Source: Rahnella ecdela
Lineage (GTDB): Bacteria > Pseudomonadota > Gammaproteobacteria > Enterobacterales > Enterobacteriaceae
Assembly (NCBI RefSeq): GCF_019049625.1
Contig: NZ_JAFMOY010000125.1
Location: 1-64,000 of the forward strand
DNA length: 64,000 bases
Direction: 5' to 3'
Position 1 is the first letter of the stretch. Each line of letters begins with the position of its first letter. Below are positions 20,383-30,064 of this stretch, piece by piece. The notes beneath the pieces are model-generated. The model was not told the DNA's origin. It saw only the letters and a program-made list of their open reading frames with translations, and searched no databases. The position numbers were made by a program, and so were the translations under genes.

Positions 20383-20412
20383 AATAAAACGCCGCCTCAG
20401 CGGGCGGCGTTC
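20383..20412 (-). terminator. Terminator after yecD
   Basis: ACGCCGCC (20389-20396) and GGCGGCGT (20403-20410) pair. On the minus strand TTTTATTT follows, so it ends yecD before yecE. Confidence 0.85.
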
Positions 20413-20434
20413 AGGCAATAAAATCAGGCTAACG

Positions 20435-21010
20435 TTACTCTGGCAGAGCGGCAAGTACTTCGGCAGTTGAACGTACGCGGCTGATTCGCGGGAAGATAAA
20501 CTTCACGCTGGACTGATGATGGTCATCGTTGTGCGCGCTGCATGCATCTTCAGCGATCACCAGTTCATAGCCGTGTTCCCAGGCATTACGCGCAGTGGAT
20601 TCCACGCCGATGTTGGTGGAAATACCGGCCAGCACGATGCTTTTAATGCCGCGACGACGCAGTTGCAGATCCAGATCGGTACCGTAGAACGCGCCCCACT
20701 GGCGTTTAACGACCAGCAGGTCGCTGTCAGTCACGCCCAGTTGTTCCGGGAATTCCCACCAGCTGGCCGGTAAACCACCTTCCGGCGCAGCCGCAGGGAT
20801 ATCAACCGGTTGTTTAAGCGCTTCGTCGAAAGAATCAGACCAGCCCACGCGAACCATAACTACCGGTGCGCCCAGTTTACGGAAACGGGTTGCCAGATCA
20901 GTGGCGTTATCCAGCACCTGCTGCGCGGTGTGCGGGCCGCCAGCGAACGGTAAAATCCCTTTCTGTAAGTCGATCAGCACCAGTGCGGTGGTTTTTGGGT
21001 CAAGTTTCAT
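20435..21010 (-). CDS. yecD: Isochorismatase-like hydrolase YecD
   Basis: This 191-residue protein has the isochorismatase (cysteine hydrolase) fold. The catalytic Asp (VLIDLQKG) and Lys (VKRQWGAF) are visible. The position of the nucleophilic Cys in the usual CVxxTaRxA motif is Gly ([13 protein letters not shown]), exactly as I recall for E. coli YecD. The classical hydrolase mechanism is therefore unlikely, and the function is unknown. It is divergent from aspS. Confidence 0.92.
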   Translation of the reverse strand: MKLDPKTTALVLIDLQKGILPFAGGPHTAQQVLDNATDLATRFRKLGAPVVMVRVGWSDSFDEALKQPVDIPAAAPEGGLPASWWEFPEQLGVTDSDLLVVKRQWGAFYGTDLDLQLRRRGIKSIVLAGISTNIGVESTARNAWEHGYELVIAEDACSAHNDDHHQSSVKFIFPRISRVRSTAEVLAALPE

Positions 21011-21184
21011 GTGTAGCTCCCGGTTTTCAATATGGATATTTAAAGAAAGGAATCATTTACTGCGTGTACAAAGGGGATTGCGCGAGTCTATTCTAACGGG
21101 AAGGCTGGAATGAGATAATTTTGTTAAATTATGTGTAGCTTGCAACAGAGTTGAATTTCCGCGTCAGCGGTGACGTCTTCGCAC

Positions 21185-21213
21185 TTATCCTTCGCCGGAA
21201 ATTCCTTTATAAT
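21185..21213 (+). promoter_or_regulatory. Probable sigma-70 promoter of aspS
   Basis: TTATCC (21185-21190) and a consensus TATAAT (21208-21213) are 17 bp apart, followed by AGCCGCC. This leaves a leader of about 125 nt before aspS. The remaining yecD-aspS gap (21011-21345, 335 bp) shows nothing else I can name. Confidence 0.65.
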
Positions 21214-21345
21214 AGCCGCCTTTTTTCGACCTGAATAAAACCCATTCCGAGCGCTGTTGAGTTTTGCGGCGAGCGACCAGAGTCAATAACCGTTTCTGTG
21301 CCTGTGCGCCATGAGGCCGGGTAGTGGGATCAAAAGGATACCGTT

Positions 21346-23142
21346 ATGCGTACTGTATATTGTGGAAAACTGAATGCGTCCAATGTGGGCCAGGAAGTGA
21401 CATTGTGTGGCTGGGTTAACCGTCGCCGCGATTTGGGTGGTTTGATTTTCATCGATATGCGTGACCGCGAAGGCATCGTTCAGGTTTTCTTCGACCCGGA
21501 TCAGGCGGAAGCTTATAAGCTGGCGTCTGAACTGCGTAACGAGTTTTGTATTCAGCTGACCGGTACCGTGCGGGCGCGTCCTGAAAGCCAGTTCAATAAA
21601 GACATGGCGACCGGCGAAGTCGAAGTATTCGCCAGCAATCTGAACATTATCAACCGTTCCGAATCGCTGCCGCTGGACTCCAACCACGTCAACACTGAAG
21701 AAGCGCGTCTGAAATACCGCTATCTGGATTTGCGTCGCCCTGAAATGGCTAACCGTCTGAAGGCGCGTGCAAAAATCACCAGCTTCGTGCGTCGTTTCAT
21801 GGACAGCCATGACTTCCTCGACATTGAAACGCCGATGCTGACCAAAGCCACGCCGGAAGGTGCGCGTGACTATCTGGTGCCAAGCCGTGTGCACAAGGGC
21901 AAATTCTACGCTCTGCCGCAGTCTCCGCAGCTGTTCAAACAGTTGCTGATGATGTCCGGCTTCGACCGTTATTATCAGATCGTAAAATGTTTCCGTGACG
22001 AAGATTTACGTGCTGACCGTCAGCCGGAATTCACGCAGATCGACGTGGAAACCTCCTTCATGAGCGCTGAACAAGTCCGTGAAGTGATGGAAAAACTTGC
22101 CCGCGAACTGTGGCAGGAAATCAAAGGCGTGGATTTGGGCGATTTCCCGATCATGACTTTTGCAGAAGCAATGCGTCGTTTCGGTTCCGATAAACCAGAC
22201 CTGCGTAACCCGATGGAAATGGTCGACGTCGCTGACCTGATGAAAAACATCGAGTTCAAAGTGTTTGCTGATCCGGCGAACGATCCGAAAGGCCGCGTAG
22301 CTGCATTACGCGTTCCGGGCGGCGCTTCCCTGAGCCGTAAACAAATCGACGAATACGCGAAATTCATCGAAATCTATGGCGCGAAAGGTCTGGCTTACAT
22401 CAAAGTGAACGAAGTGGCGAAAGGTCTGGAAGGTATTCAGAGCCCGGTCGCGAAATTCCTGAACGAAGAATTGTTGTCTGCCCTGATTGAACGTACCGGT
22501 GCACAAGATGGCGACATGATCTTCTTTGGCGCAGCCAGCGCGAAGATTGTGACTGACGCGATTGGCGCACTGCGTCTGAAAGTTGGCCGTGACCTGAAAA
22601 TCACCAAAGAAGACATGTGGGCTCCGCTGTGGGTTATCGACTTCCCGATGTTTGAAGACACCGACGAAGGCGGCCTGAGCGCCATGCACCACCCGTTCAC
22701 GGCGCCAAAAGAAATGAGCGCAGAAGAGCTGGCGGCAAATCCGGTTTCTGCTATCGCGAATGCTTACGACATGGTCATCAACGGCTACGAAGTCGGCGGT
22801 GGTTCAGTGCGTATTCACCGCAGCGAAATGCAGCAAACCGTGTTCAGTATTCTGGGGATTAACGAACACGAACAGCGCGAGAAATTCGGCTTCCTGCTCG
22901 ATGCCCTGAAATACGGTACGCCTCCGCATGCGGGTCTGGCATTTGGCCTGGATCGCCTGGTGATGCTTCTGACCGGTACGGACAACATCCGTGACGTCAT
23001 CGCGTTCCCGAAAACCACGGCGGCTGCGTGTCTGATGACCGAAGCGCCAAGCTTTGCTAATCCGGCGTCACTGCTGGAACTGGGTATTGCGGTGGTGGCG
23101 AAAAAAGAAGTGACGCCAGACACAAATACAGAGAATAACTAA
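21346..23142 (+). CDS. aspS: Aspartyl-tRNA synthetase
   Basis: This class II synthetase (598 residues) is of the bacterial type with a GAD insertion domain. It starts [20 protein letters not shown], an OB-fold anticodon-binding domain. Motif 2 is visible in [19 protein letters not shown] and motif 3 in [13 protein letters not shown]. It charges tRNA-Asp with aspartate. The stop codon shares one base with the start of nudB, so the two genes are translationally coupled. Confidence 0.98.
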   Translation: MRTVYCGKLNASNVGQEVTLCGWVNRRRDLGGLIFIDMRDREGIVQVFFDPDQAEAYKLASELRNEFCIQLTGTVRARPESQFNKDMATGEVEVFASNLNIINRSESLPLDSNHVNTEEARLKYRYLDLRRPEMANRLKARAKITSFVRRFMDSHDFLDIETPMLTKATPEGARDYLVPSRVHKGKFYALPQSPQLFKQLLMMSGFDRYYQIVKCFRDEDLRADRQPEFTQIDVETSFMSAEQVREVMEKLARELWQEIKGVDLGDFPIMTFAEAMRRFGSDKPDLRNPMEMVDVADLMKNIEFKVFADPANDPKGRVAALRVPGGASLSRKQIDEYAKFIEIYGAKGLAYIKVNEVAKGLEGIQSPVAKFLNEELLSALIERTGAQDGDMIFFGAASAKIVTDAIGALRLKVGRDLKITKEDMWAPLWVIDFPMFEDTDEGGLSAMHHPFTAPKEMSAEELAANPVSAIANAYDMVINGYEVGGGSVRIHRSEMQQTVFSILGINEHEQREKFGFLLDALKYGTPPHAGLAFGLDRLVMLLTGTDNIRDVIAFPKTTAAACLMTEAPSFANPASLLELGIAVVAKKEVTPDTNTENN

Positions 23143-23588
23143 TGAGCTATAAGCGTCCTGAGTCGATACTGTGCGTCATCTACGCCAGAAACACCGGCCG
23201 GGTGCTGATGCTACAACGAAAGGATGACCCGAATTTCTGGCAGTCGGTGACCGGCAGTCTGGAAGACGGGGAATCCCCGAGTCAAACCACGCAGCGGGAA
23301 GTCAAGGAAGAGGTCGGTATCGACATAGCAGGTGAAAACCTGACTCTTTTGGACTGCCAGCGCTGTGAGGACTTTGAAATATTTGCGCATTTGCGCCATC
23401 GCTATGCTCCCGGCGTGACGCGTAACAAAGAACACTGGTTCTGTCTGGCGTTACCCGACGAGCGTGATGTGGTTCTGACTGAACATCATGCATACCGGTG
23501 GCTCGATAAACCCGCAGCGGCAGCGCTGACGGTGTCCCCGAGCAACCAGCAGGCGATTGAAGAATTTGTAAACTATTCGGTCTGTTAA
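23142..23588 (+). CDS. nudB: Dihydroneopterin triphosphate diphosphatase
   Basis: This Nudix hydrolase (148 residues) removes pyrophosphate from dihydroneopterin triphosphate early in folate synthesis. The Nudix box GX5EX7REUXEEXGU is complete (from GSLEDGE to REVKEEVGI, about residues 38-60). The aspS stop overlaps the ATG by one base. The order aspS-nudB-yebC-ruvC is that of E. coli. Confidence 0.96.
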   Translation: MSYKRPESILCVIYARNTGRVLMLQRKDDPNFWQSVTGSLEDGESPSQTTQREVKEEVGIDIAGENLTLLDCQRCEDFEIFAHLRHRYAPGVTRNKEHWFCLALPDERDVVLTEHHAYRWLDKPAAAALTVSPSNQQAIEEFVNYSVC

Positions 23589-23613
23589 GACTTAAGACTT
23601 TTTGGAGATATTT

Positions 23614-24357
23614 ATGGCAGGTCACAGTAAGTGGGCCAACACCAAGCACCGCAAAGCGGCGCAAGATTCTAAACGCGGCAAAATTTTCACAAAAATCATT
23701 CGTGAGCTGGTCACTGCGGCACGTCTGGGTGGCGGCGATGCGGGTTCAAACCCACGTCTGCGCGCAGCGATTGATAAAGCGCTGTCGAACAACATGACCC
23801 GCGATACCCTCAACCGTGCCATTGCACGTGGCGTGGGCGGTGACGAAGACACCAACATGGAAACCATCATTTATGAAGGTTACGGCCCGGGCGGCTCTGC
23901 CATCATGGTTGAATGTCTGAGTGATAACCGCAACCGTACCGTGGCAGAAGTGCGTCATGCCTTCACCAAAACCGGTGGCAACCTGGGTACCGACGGTTCT
24001 GTGGCTTACCTGTTCTCCAAAAAAGGCGTGATCACTTTCGCCCCTGGCCTGGATGAAGACGTACTGATGGAAGCTGCACTGGAAGCGGGCGCAGAAGACA
24101 TCATTTCTTACGATGACGGCGCTATTGATGTCTTCACAGCCTGGGAAAATCTGGGCGAAGTGAAAGATGCGCTGGAAGCCGCCGGTTACAAAGCCGATTC
24201 CGCAGAAGTCACCATGATCCCATCGACCAAAGCCGACATGGATGCAGAAACTGCACCTAAACTGTTGCGCCTGATCGACATGCTGGAAGATTGTGACGAT
24301 GTGCAGGAGGTTTACCACAACGGTGAAATCTCCGACGAGATCGCAGAAACTCTGTAA
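23614..24357 (+). CDS. yebC: YebC/TACO1 family protein
   Basis: This 247-residue protein starts [20 protein letters not shown], the invariant YebC start. Members have been described both as transcription regulators and, more recently, as ribosome-associated factors helping translation of proline-rich or difficult stretches; the role here is inferred from homology. I use the ATG at 23614 with GGAG six bases upstream. A TTG at 23602 overlaps that site and is unlikely. It precedes ruvC. Confidence 0.97.
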   Translation: MAGHSKWANTKHRKAAQDSKRGKIFTKIIRELVTAARLGGGDAGSNPRLRAAIDKALSNNMTRDTLNRAIARGVGGDEDTNMETIIYEGYGPGGSAIMVECLSDNRNRTVAEVRHAFTKTGGNLGTDGSVAYLFSKKGVITFAPGLDEDVLMEAALEAGAEDIISYDDGAIDVFTAWENLGEVKDALEAAGYKADSAEVTMIPSTKADMDAETAPKLLRLIDMLEDCDDVQEVYHNGEISDEIAETL

Positions 24358-24466
24358 TCTCAGTGCCGCCGGTGGTCACCACCGGCTGGCTATCCTGTTG
24401 TGCCTCAGCAGTTTATACTCTCCCCAACTTTCCTAAAAAAACGACAACACAAGGCGTTGACTGGCT

Positions 24467-24988
24467 ATGGCTATTATTCTGGGGATCGACCCCGGTTCGC
24501 GTATTACAGGCTATGGCATTATCCGCCAGACAGGGCGTCAGCTCAGCTATCTCGGCAGCGGTTGTATCCGCACCGTGGTCGACGATATGCCGGGACGTCT
24601 GAAACTGATTTATGCCGGTGTGTCGGAAATCATTACCCAATTTCAGCCTGATTTTTTTGCCATCGAATCTGTGTTTATGGCCAAGAATGCTGACTCGGCT
24701 TTAAAGCTCGGGCAGGCACGCGGCGCAGCGATTGTCGCCGCGGTGAATCAGGATTTGCCGGTGTTCGAATACGCGGCGAGACAGGTCAAACAGACCGTTG
24801 TGGGCACCGGTGCCGCTGAAAAAACGCAGGTACAGCATATGGTGCGTTCAATACTGAAATTACCTGCCAATCCGCAGGCCGATGCCGCCGATGCACTGGC
24901 GATTGCGATCACGCATTGCCATATGAGCCAGAACGCCATTCGTCTGAGTTCAGACAAATTACAGATGGCGCGCGGACGTATGCGATAG
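24467..24988 (+). CDS. ruvC: Holliday junction resolvase RuvC
   Basis: RuvC is the endonuclease that cuts Holliday junctions after RuvAB branch migration. The 173-residue protein has the RNase H-like fold. The acidic catalytic residues are visible: Asp in ILGIDPGSR (residue 8 counting Met), Glu in FFAIESVF, and two Asp in DAADALAIA. The ribosome-binding region is poor, as in other ruvC genes after yebC. A LexA box and terminator-like stem separate it from ruvA. Confidence 0.97.
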   Translation: MAIILGIDPGSRITGYGIIRQTGRQLSYLGSGCIRTVVDDMPGRLKLIYAGVSEIITQFQPDFFAIESVFMAKNADSALKLGQARGAAIVAAVNQDLPVFEYAARQVKQTVVGTGAAEKTQVQHMVRSILKLPANPQADAADALAIAITHCHMSQNAIRLSSDKLQMARGRMR

Positions 24989-25007
24989 ACGCCGCAACTC
25001 TATTAAG

Positions 25008-25023
25008 CTGGATATTCATCCAG
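25008..25023 (+). promoter_or_regulatory. LexA (SOS) box upstream of ruvAB
   Basis: The site reads CTGGATATTCATCCAG, fitting the CTG-N10-CAG consensus and resembling the E. coli ruvA SOS box. It overlaps the expected -35 region of a promoter with a TATGAT -10 at 25031-25036. The same palindrome followed by CCTTTTTT can also fold as a terminator for ruvC. Confidence 0.85.
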
Positions 25024-25075
25024 CCTTTTTTATGATATAAACATCGCTGCTTTTGACCTGATAAGGAAAATGAAC

Positions 25076-25690
25076 GTGATAGGCAGATTACGAGGCATTA
25101 TTCTGGAAAAACAGCCCCCTTTGGTGCTGCTTGAAACCAACGGCGTGGGCTATGAAGTGCATATGCCTATGACCTGTTTTTACGAATTGCCGGAGCTGGG
25201 TCAGGAAGCTATCATCTTCACGCAATTTATCGTCCGTGAAGATGCCCAGTTGCTCTACGGATTCAACGATAAACAAGAGCGCGCGCTGTTCCGTGAACTG
25301 ATTAAAGTCAACGGCGTGGGGCCAAAGCTGGCACTGGCGATTCTGTCAGGCATGTCGGCACAGCAGTTTGTCAATGCGGTAGAAAAGGAAGAAATCACCG
25401 CATTAATCAAGTTACCTGGCGTCGGTAAGAAAACCGCAGAACGCCTGGTCGTCGAAATGAAAGACCGCTTTAAAGGATTAAACGGTGATCTATTTAACAA
25501 TCATACTGATATCACGCTACCTGCATCGGCGTCGAAAGCTAAAGAATCTGACGCTGAAGGTGAAGCCGTCGCAGCCCTGATATCCCTCGGTTACAAACCG
25601 CCGGAAGCCAGCCGCATGATCAGCAAAGTGGCGAAGCCGGGTGCAGAATCTGAAACGTTGATTAGAGAAGCGCTGCGCGCAGCGCTGTGA
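25076..25690 (+). CDS. ruvA: Holliday junction branch migration protein RuvA
   Basis: RuvA tetramers bind the four-way junction and load RuvB. The 204-residue protein has an N-terminal OB domain ([19 protein letters not shown] in part), helix-hairpin-helix motifs ([15 protein letters not shown] and [20 protein letters not shown]), and a C-terminal RuvB-binding domain. I choose the GTG at 25076: AAGGA is eight bases upstream, and the protein then starts MIGR like its homologues. The ATG at 25070 is only two bases from AAGGA. Confidence 0.96.
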   Translation: MIGRLRGIILEKQPPLVLLETNGVGYEVHMPMTCFYELPELGQEAIIFTQFIVREDAQLLYGFNDKQERALFRELIKVNGVGPKLALAILSGMSAQQFVNAVEKEEITALIKLPGVGKKTAERLVVEMKDRFKGLNGDLFNNHTDITLPASASKAKESDAEGEAVAALISLGYKPPEASRMISKVAKPGAESETLIREALRAAL

Positions 25691-25698
25691 GGTAAACG

Positions 25699-26706
25699 AT
25701 GATTGAAGCTGACCGCCTGATTTCTTCCGAAGTCTTTAGTGAAGAAGAAGTCATTGACCGTGCGATCCGCCCGAAACTGCTCAGCGAATACGTCGGGCAG
25801 CCACACGTGCGCTCGCAGATGGAAATCTTTATTCAGGCGGCTAAGCAACGTAAAGATGCGCTCGATCACCTGTTGATTTTCGGACCTCCGGGGCTCGGTA
25901 AAACCACGCTGGCTAACATTGTAGCGAACGAAATGGGCGTGAATCTGCGCACTACGTCGGGGCCGGTGCTGGAAAAAGCCGGTGATCTGGCTGCGATGCT
26001 GACCAATCTTGAGCCGCACGACGTGCTGTTCATCGATGAAATCCACCGTCTGTCGCCGGTCGTTGAAGAAATTCTGTATCCGGCGATGGAAGATTATCAG
26101 CTGGATATCATGATTGGCGAAGGTCCTGCCGCGCGTTCCATCAAACTCGATTTACCGCCGTTTACCCTGATTGGTGCGACTACCCGCGCCGGTTCCCTGA
26201 CGTCTCCCTTGCGTGATCGTTTCGGTATCGTGCAGCGTCTGGAGTTTTATCAGGTGGCGGATTTGCAGCACATCGTCGGGCGCAGTGCGACCTGCCTTGG
26301 GCTGGAATTGTCGGAAGAAGGCGCACATCAGATTGCCCGCCGTTCACGTGGCACGCCGCGTATCGCTAACCGCTTATTACGCCGTGTGCGTGATTTCGCA
26401 GAAGTGAAAGGCGACGGCACTATCAATGGTGACGTTGCGAACGGCGCGCTGGATATGCTGGACGTCGATGCCGAAGGTTTCGATTACATGGACCGAAAAC
26501 TGCTGCTGGCAATTATCGACAAGTTCACCGGCGGGCCGGTCGGGCTGGATAACTTAGCTGCGGCGATTGGTGAAGAGCGCGAGACGATTGAAGATGTCAT
26601 CGAACCGTTCCTGATCCAGCAGGGCTTTATTCAGCGCACACCGCGCGGACGCATGGCGACCAATCATGCGTATAAGCATTTCGGGATCACCAGAGAATCA
26701 GAATAA
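25699..26706 (+). CDS. ruvB: Holliday junction branch migration ATPase RuvB
   Basis: RuvB is the hexameric AAA+ motor that drives branch migration with RuvA. The 335-residue protein has Walker [10 protein letters not shown] (near residue 61), Walker B with FIDEIHRL, sensor 1 in GATTRAG and an arginine-finger region in [10 protein letters not shown]. The C-terminal winged helix includes [17 protein letters not shown]. It lies eight bases after ruvA and shares its SOS-regulated promoter. Confidence 0.98.
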   Translation: MIEADRLISSEVFSEEEVIDRAIRPKLLSEYVGQPHVRSQMEIFIQAAKQRKDALDHLLIFGPPGLGKTTLANIVANEMGVNLRTTSGPVLEKAGDLAAMLTNLEPHDVLFIDEIHRLSPVVEEILYPAMEDYQLDIMIGEGPAARSIKLDLPPFTLIGATTRAGSLTSPLRDRFGIVQRLEFYQVADLQHIVGRSATCLGLELSEEGAHQIARRSRGTPRIANRLLRRVRDFAEVKGDGTINGDVANGALDMLDVDAEGFDYMDRKLLLAIIDKFTGGPVGLDNLAAAIGEERETIEDVIEPFLIQQGFIQRTPRGRMATNHAYKHFGITRESE

Positions 26707-26725
26707 GCGGTTTGCTGCGCCTATA

Positions 26726-26752
26726 AAAACGGACGCCCTGAGCGTCCGTTTT
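26726..26752. terminator. Bidirectional terminator between ruvB and the GH3 gene
   Basis: AAAACGGACGC and GCGTCCGTTTT pair as 11-bp arms around CCTGA, serving two convergent genes. Confidence 0.88.
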
Positions 26753-26770
26753 GCTTTGTGGCATCAGCAA

Positions 26771-29149
26771 TTATTGGCTAATTTCACAACGGCTGAGCAT
26801 CCGCCAGTTGCGCGGCAATTCGCGTACTTCACCCGCCAGAATCACTTTGCCCGTTGCATGAATATCCGCGCTTGATGATCCTACCTGTACCTCGACAAAA
26901 CCCGGCTCGACGATGCGCTTACCCGCGTGACTGGTGAAATTCAGCATGTCGGTGGGAATACTGAAACTGAGCGTCGCCGTTTGTCCGGTTTCAAGTTCAA
27001 CCCGCTCAAAAGCTTTGAGTTCCTGAACCGGTCGCACGAGTGATGCCACGCAGTCGCGCAGATAAACTTGTACCACTTCGCTGCCCGTCTGACTGCCGGT
27101 ATTGGTCACTTTGATTTGCACCGTAATTTCACCGTTTTCAATGCTGACCGGCTGCTGATTCAGTTGTAAATCGTGATAGCGGAACGTGGTGCCGCTCAGC
27201 CCGAAGCCAAACGGGTATCTGGCACCAAAATGGAACGCGATTGGCGTACCGCCACTTTTCAGTTTGTGATTGTAGTAATACGGCATTGCACCGGCGCTTT
27301 TCGGCACGGAAACGACCAGCCGTCCGGAGGGTGCTTCTTTGCCGCTGACAATATCGGCAATTGCACGTCCGCCTTCCTGACCGGGCGCAAACGCCATCAG
27401 AAGTCCGGCGACCTTGTCCTCCAGCCCTCCAAGGGAATACGGACGACCGCCGGTCATGACCACAATGGTCGGTTTCCCTGTCGCTACAATCTTTTCCAAC
27501 AACTGCTGCTGTACGCCCGGCAGTTGCAGACTGTCGGTATCAGAACCTTCGCCGACTGTGCCGCTCTGGAATAATCCGGCGAGATCGCCGACAAACACCA
27601 GCGCGACGTCGCTTTCCTGCGCCAGTTTTACAGCCTGCGGGATGAGCGTGGTGCTCAGTGATACCGGCGAGTTTTGCATCGGCGTTGCGGCATCACCGGG
27701 GAAAACCGGTGCGCCCGCCGTGCGTTTTTCGAGAATATGACAGCCTTTGGCATAACGAATATTTTGTTCGCCATATGCAGTACGTAAGGCCTGTAACGGC
27801 GTAATGACCTGTTCCGTCTGTGCTTCCATTTCGCTGATGATCAGATGTACCGGAAAACTGTAACCGCTGAGTAAGGCCAGCGGATCGTCTGCCGTCGGGC
27901 CGATGACGGCGATTTTCTGGCCGGATTTTGGCTTAAGCGGAAGAATGCCATTATTTTCCAGCAGGGTAATGGAGCGGACAGCAGCTTTCCAGGCCAGGTC
28001 ACGCGTGGCGGGTTGTTGCAGTTGCGGTTGCGGCTCAATGGCGTAAGGCTGTTCAAACAGACCGAGTCGGAATTTTTCGGTCAGCACGCGCGCAACAATC
28101 TCATCAATTTTTGCCATATCAATCAGACCACGGGAAACCGCATCAGCCAGATGTTGTGCGCAATCGCCTTTCGGTAATTCGATATCCAGCCCGGCATTGA
28201 ACGACAGTGCAGCGGATTCGGCATCGTCATGGCTGACACCGTGATGCTGATGCAGCAGACTTACACCGCCGTAATCGGCAACAATCAGGCCATCGAATCC
28301 CCATTGTTCACGCAAAATTTCAGTCAGCAGGAAGTGATCGCTGTGACACGGCTGACCGTCGATATCATGATAAGCAGGCATCACCGAACCGGCATTCGCC
28401 AGCTTCACTGCCATTTCAAAAGGCAGCAGGAACGTGTCATTCAGCTCACGAAAACCCAGATGTACCGGCGCATGATTGCGCGCGCCTTCACTGAACGAAT
28501 GCCCGACATAATGCTTAAGCGTGGCCAGCAGATCACGATTTTCGCCCTGCAAACCGCGTACATAAGCGGTTGCCATCACGCCGACCAGATAAGGATCCTC
28601 ACCAAACGTTTCTTCGGTACGGCCCCAGCGGACATCACGGGACACATCCAGCACCGGTGCCAGTCCCTGATGACAACCGACGCTTTGCGCTTCGTGGCGG
28701 ATAGCGCCTGCAATCTGCTCCATCAGTTGCGGATCCCACGTCGAGGCATAGCTCAGAGAAGAGGGGAAAAGCGTCGCGTCTTTGCAAAGCAGACCAACCA
28801 GACATTCTTCGTGGAACATGGCCGGAATGCCCAGCCGCGTTTCTTCCACCAGTGTTTTTTGCAATCGGTTTAGCGCGCGCACGCCTTCAGCCGGGCTGAC
28901 CACGTGTGTTCCCAGTGGTCGTGTGATTTGTCCTGCACCAAGCGCCAGTTGTTCCTCCAGCGCCAAAGTTTGTTTATGTCCGGCAAAATCATCGCTCAGA
29001 TCGGTGCGCTCTTTGTGTTTACCCTGACTGTCGAGGATCAGCCAGAAGGCATGCATCTGGGCAAACTTTTCCTCCGGCGTCATGCGGGCGAGCAGATCGG
29101 CTACGCGGGTAGCGACGGGTTGTGAAGCATCCTGATACGGGTGAGTCAT
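26771..29149 (-). CDS. Glycoside hydrolase family 3 enzyme (beta-glucosidase/beta-xylosidase type)
   Basis: This 792-residue retaining glycosidase has the three-domain GH3 layout: an N-terminal barrel, an alpha/beta sandwich (from about residue 400, LLENNGILPLKPKSG) and a C-terminal fibronectin-III-like domain (VKVTNTG-type, here QIKVTNTGSQTGSEVVQVYLRD in part). The catalytic nucleophile is D292 in IVADYGG, and the substrate motif KHYVGHS is present. There is no signal peptide, so it is probably cytoplasmic, unlike periplasmic BglX. The likely role is to hydrolyse imported oligosaccharides; the sugar specificity cannot be stated. No transporter is adjacent. Confidence 0.9.
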   Translation of the reverse strand: MTHPYQDASQPVATRVADLLARMTPEEKFAQMHAFWLILDSQGKHKERTDLSDDFAGHKQTLALEEQLALGAGQITRPLGTHVVSPAEGVRALNRLQKTLVEETRLGIPAMFHEECLVGLLCKDATLFPSSLSYASTWDPQLMEQIAGAIRHEAQSVGCHQGLAPVLDVSRDVRWGRTEETFGEDPYLVGVMATAYVRGLQGENRDLLATLKHYVGHSFSEGARNHAPVHLGFRELNDTFLLPFEMAVKLANAGSVMPAYHDIDGQPCHSDHFLLTEILREQWGFDGLIVADYGGVSLLHQHHGVSHDDAESAALSFNAGLDIELPKGDCAQHLADAVSRGLIDMAKIDEIVARVLTEKFRLGLFEQPYAIEPQPQLQQPATRDLAWKAAVRSITLLENNGILPLKPKSGQKIAVIGPTADDPLALLSGYSFPVHLIISEMEAQTEQVITPLQALRTAYGEQNIRYAKGCHILEKRTAGAPVFPGDAATPMQNSPVSLSTTLIPQAVKLAQESDVALVFVGDLAGLFQSGTVGEGSDTDSLQLPGVQQQLLEKIVATGKPTIVVMTGGRPYSLGGLEDKVAGLLMAFAPGQEGGRAIADIVSGKEAPSGRLVVSVPKSAGAMPYYYNHKLKSGGTPIAFHFGARYPFGFGLSGTTFRYHDLQLNQQPVSIENGEITVQIKVTNTGSQTGSEVVQVYLRDCVASLVRPVQELKAFERVELETGQTATLSFSIPTDMLNFTSHAGKRIVEPGFVEVQVGSSSADIHATGKVILAGEVRELPRNWRMLSRCEISQ

Positions 29150-29327
29150 CTTTCATCTCCTTGATTTACCAGACGGGAACGCAGGAAAACGCGCGGGAAT
29201 ATGACATATAAACAGAAGTATTGAGAATGGACTGCGGGTAAACAATTGAGGAAACGAATATGCATTTTACGTTTTTTAATTTTGTTTCCGGTTTGTGAGC
29301 AGGATCAGATTGAGGCATATCCGCCCG

Positions 29328-29360
29328 GATGCCCGCTTTTAGTGTTATTAAGCGGGCATC
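29328..29360. promoter_or_regulatory. 11-bp-arm hairpin upstream of the Rrf2 gene
   Basis: GATGCCCGCTT (29328-29338) and AAGCGGGCATC (29350-29360) are perfect inverted repeats. No U-tract follows on either strand, so an operator or leader structure is as likely as a terminator. Confidence 0.45.
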
Positions 29361-29409
29361 TGGTGTTTAATTAGGTGTCATCTGGTCTTAGTTTGGAGCA
29401 CAACCTCGT

Positions 29410-29925
29410 ATGTCTCATATCAGCACCGGCGTGGAATACGCCCTGCATTGCCTGCTGTTTATCTCCGATCCGCAGGGAAAGGTAACCGATGCCAGCGTGC
29501 GCGATTTGTCAGAACTTCAGGGTGTTCCGTTCGATTACGTCGCCAAACTGTTCACCAAGCTGCATAAAGCGAAACTGATCATCGCGACAGAAGGCGCGAA
29601 GGGCGGGATCCGTCTGGCGCGTCCACCACAGGAAATCAGCGTGCTGGAAGTGGTGGATGCCATTGACGGGCGCAAAAAGCTTTTCGACTGCAAGGAAATC
29701 CGCAACCGCTGTGCGGTTTTCGAAGAAAATCCACCGTCGTGGGCGAGTTCCGGTCTGTGTGCAATACACGCGCTGATGATTGAAGCCGATGACAAAATGC
29801 GTGAAGTGCTCGCAGCACAAACGCTGGCCGGACTGGCCTCGCAGTTTGGCCGTAAAGCCCCGCCGGAGTTCGGTCTGCAGGTTACCCGCTGGTTGGGCGA
29901 TCGCAGTTCCCGTCGAATAATCTGA
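29410..29925 (+). CDS. Rrf2-family transcriptional regulator with three C-terminal cysteines
   Basis: This 171-residue regulator has the Rrf2 winged helix: ALHCLLFIS (helix 1), VPFDYVAKLFTKLHKAKLI (recognition region) and EGAKGGIRLARPPQEISVLEVVDAIDG (the wing and family signature). Cys94, Cys101 and Cys117 lie in the effector loop (DCKEIRNRCAVF, then GLC). This suggests either an Fe-S cluster, as in IscR/NsrR, or a thiol redox sensor. It precedes an azoreductase-like gene. The intergenic palindrome at 29986-30016 is a plausible binding site, so a role in sensing quinones or electrophiles is inferred. Confidence 0.88.
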   Translation: MSHISTGVEYALHCLLFISDPQGKVTDASVRDLSELQGVPFDYVAKLFTKLHKAKLIIATEGAKGGIRLARPPQEISVLEVVDAIDGRKKLFDCKEIRNRCAVFEENPPSWASSGLCAIHALMIEADDKMREVLAAQTLAGLASQFGRKAPPEFGLQVTRWLGDRSSRRII

Positions 29926-29985
29926 TCCTTTCTTCCTGATTTTTTTCTCAGTGGCACTTGCCAGAGGGGTATCTTTGGGCGTATT

Positions 29986-30016
29986 TTTAACTACGACAAA
30001 TTAAGTCGTAGTTAAA
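29986..30016. promoter_or_regulatory. Perfect 12-bp inverted repeat, candidate Rrf2 operator
   Basis: TTTAACTACGAC (29986-29997) and GTCGTAGTTAAA (30005-30016) flank a 7-bp AT spacer. It lies about 50 bp before the azoreductase-like gene and 60 bp after the Rrf2 gene, where an operator for the downstream promoter would be expected. Confidence 0.72.
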
Positions 30017-30064
30017 GCTGTCTTGATTAAGGCGCCGATGTTGATCAACGGCAAAAGGAAAAAC

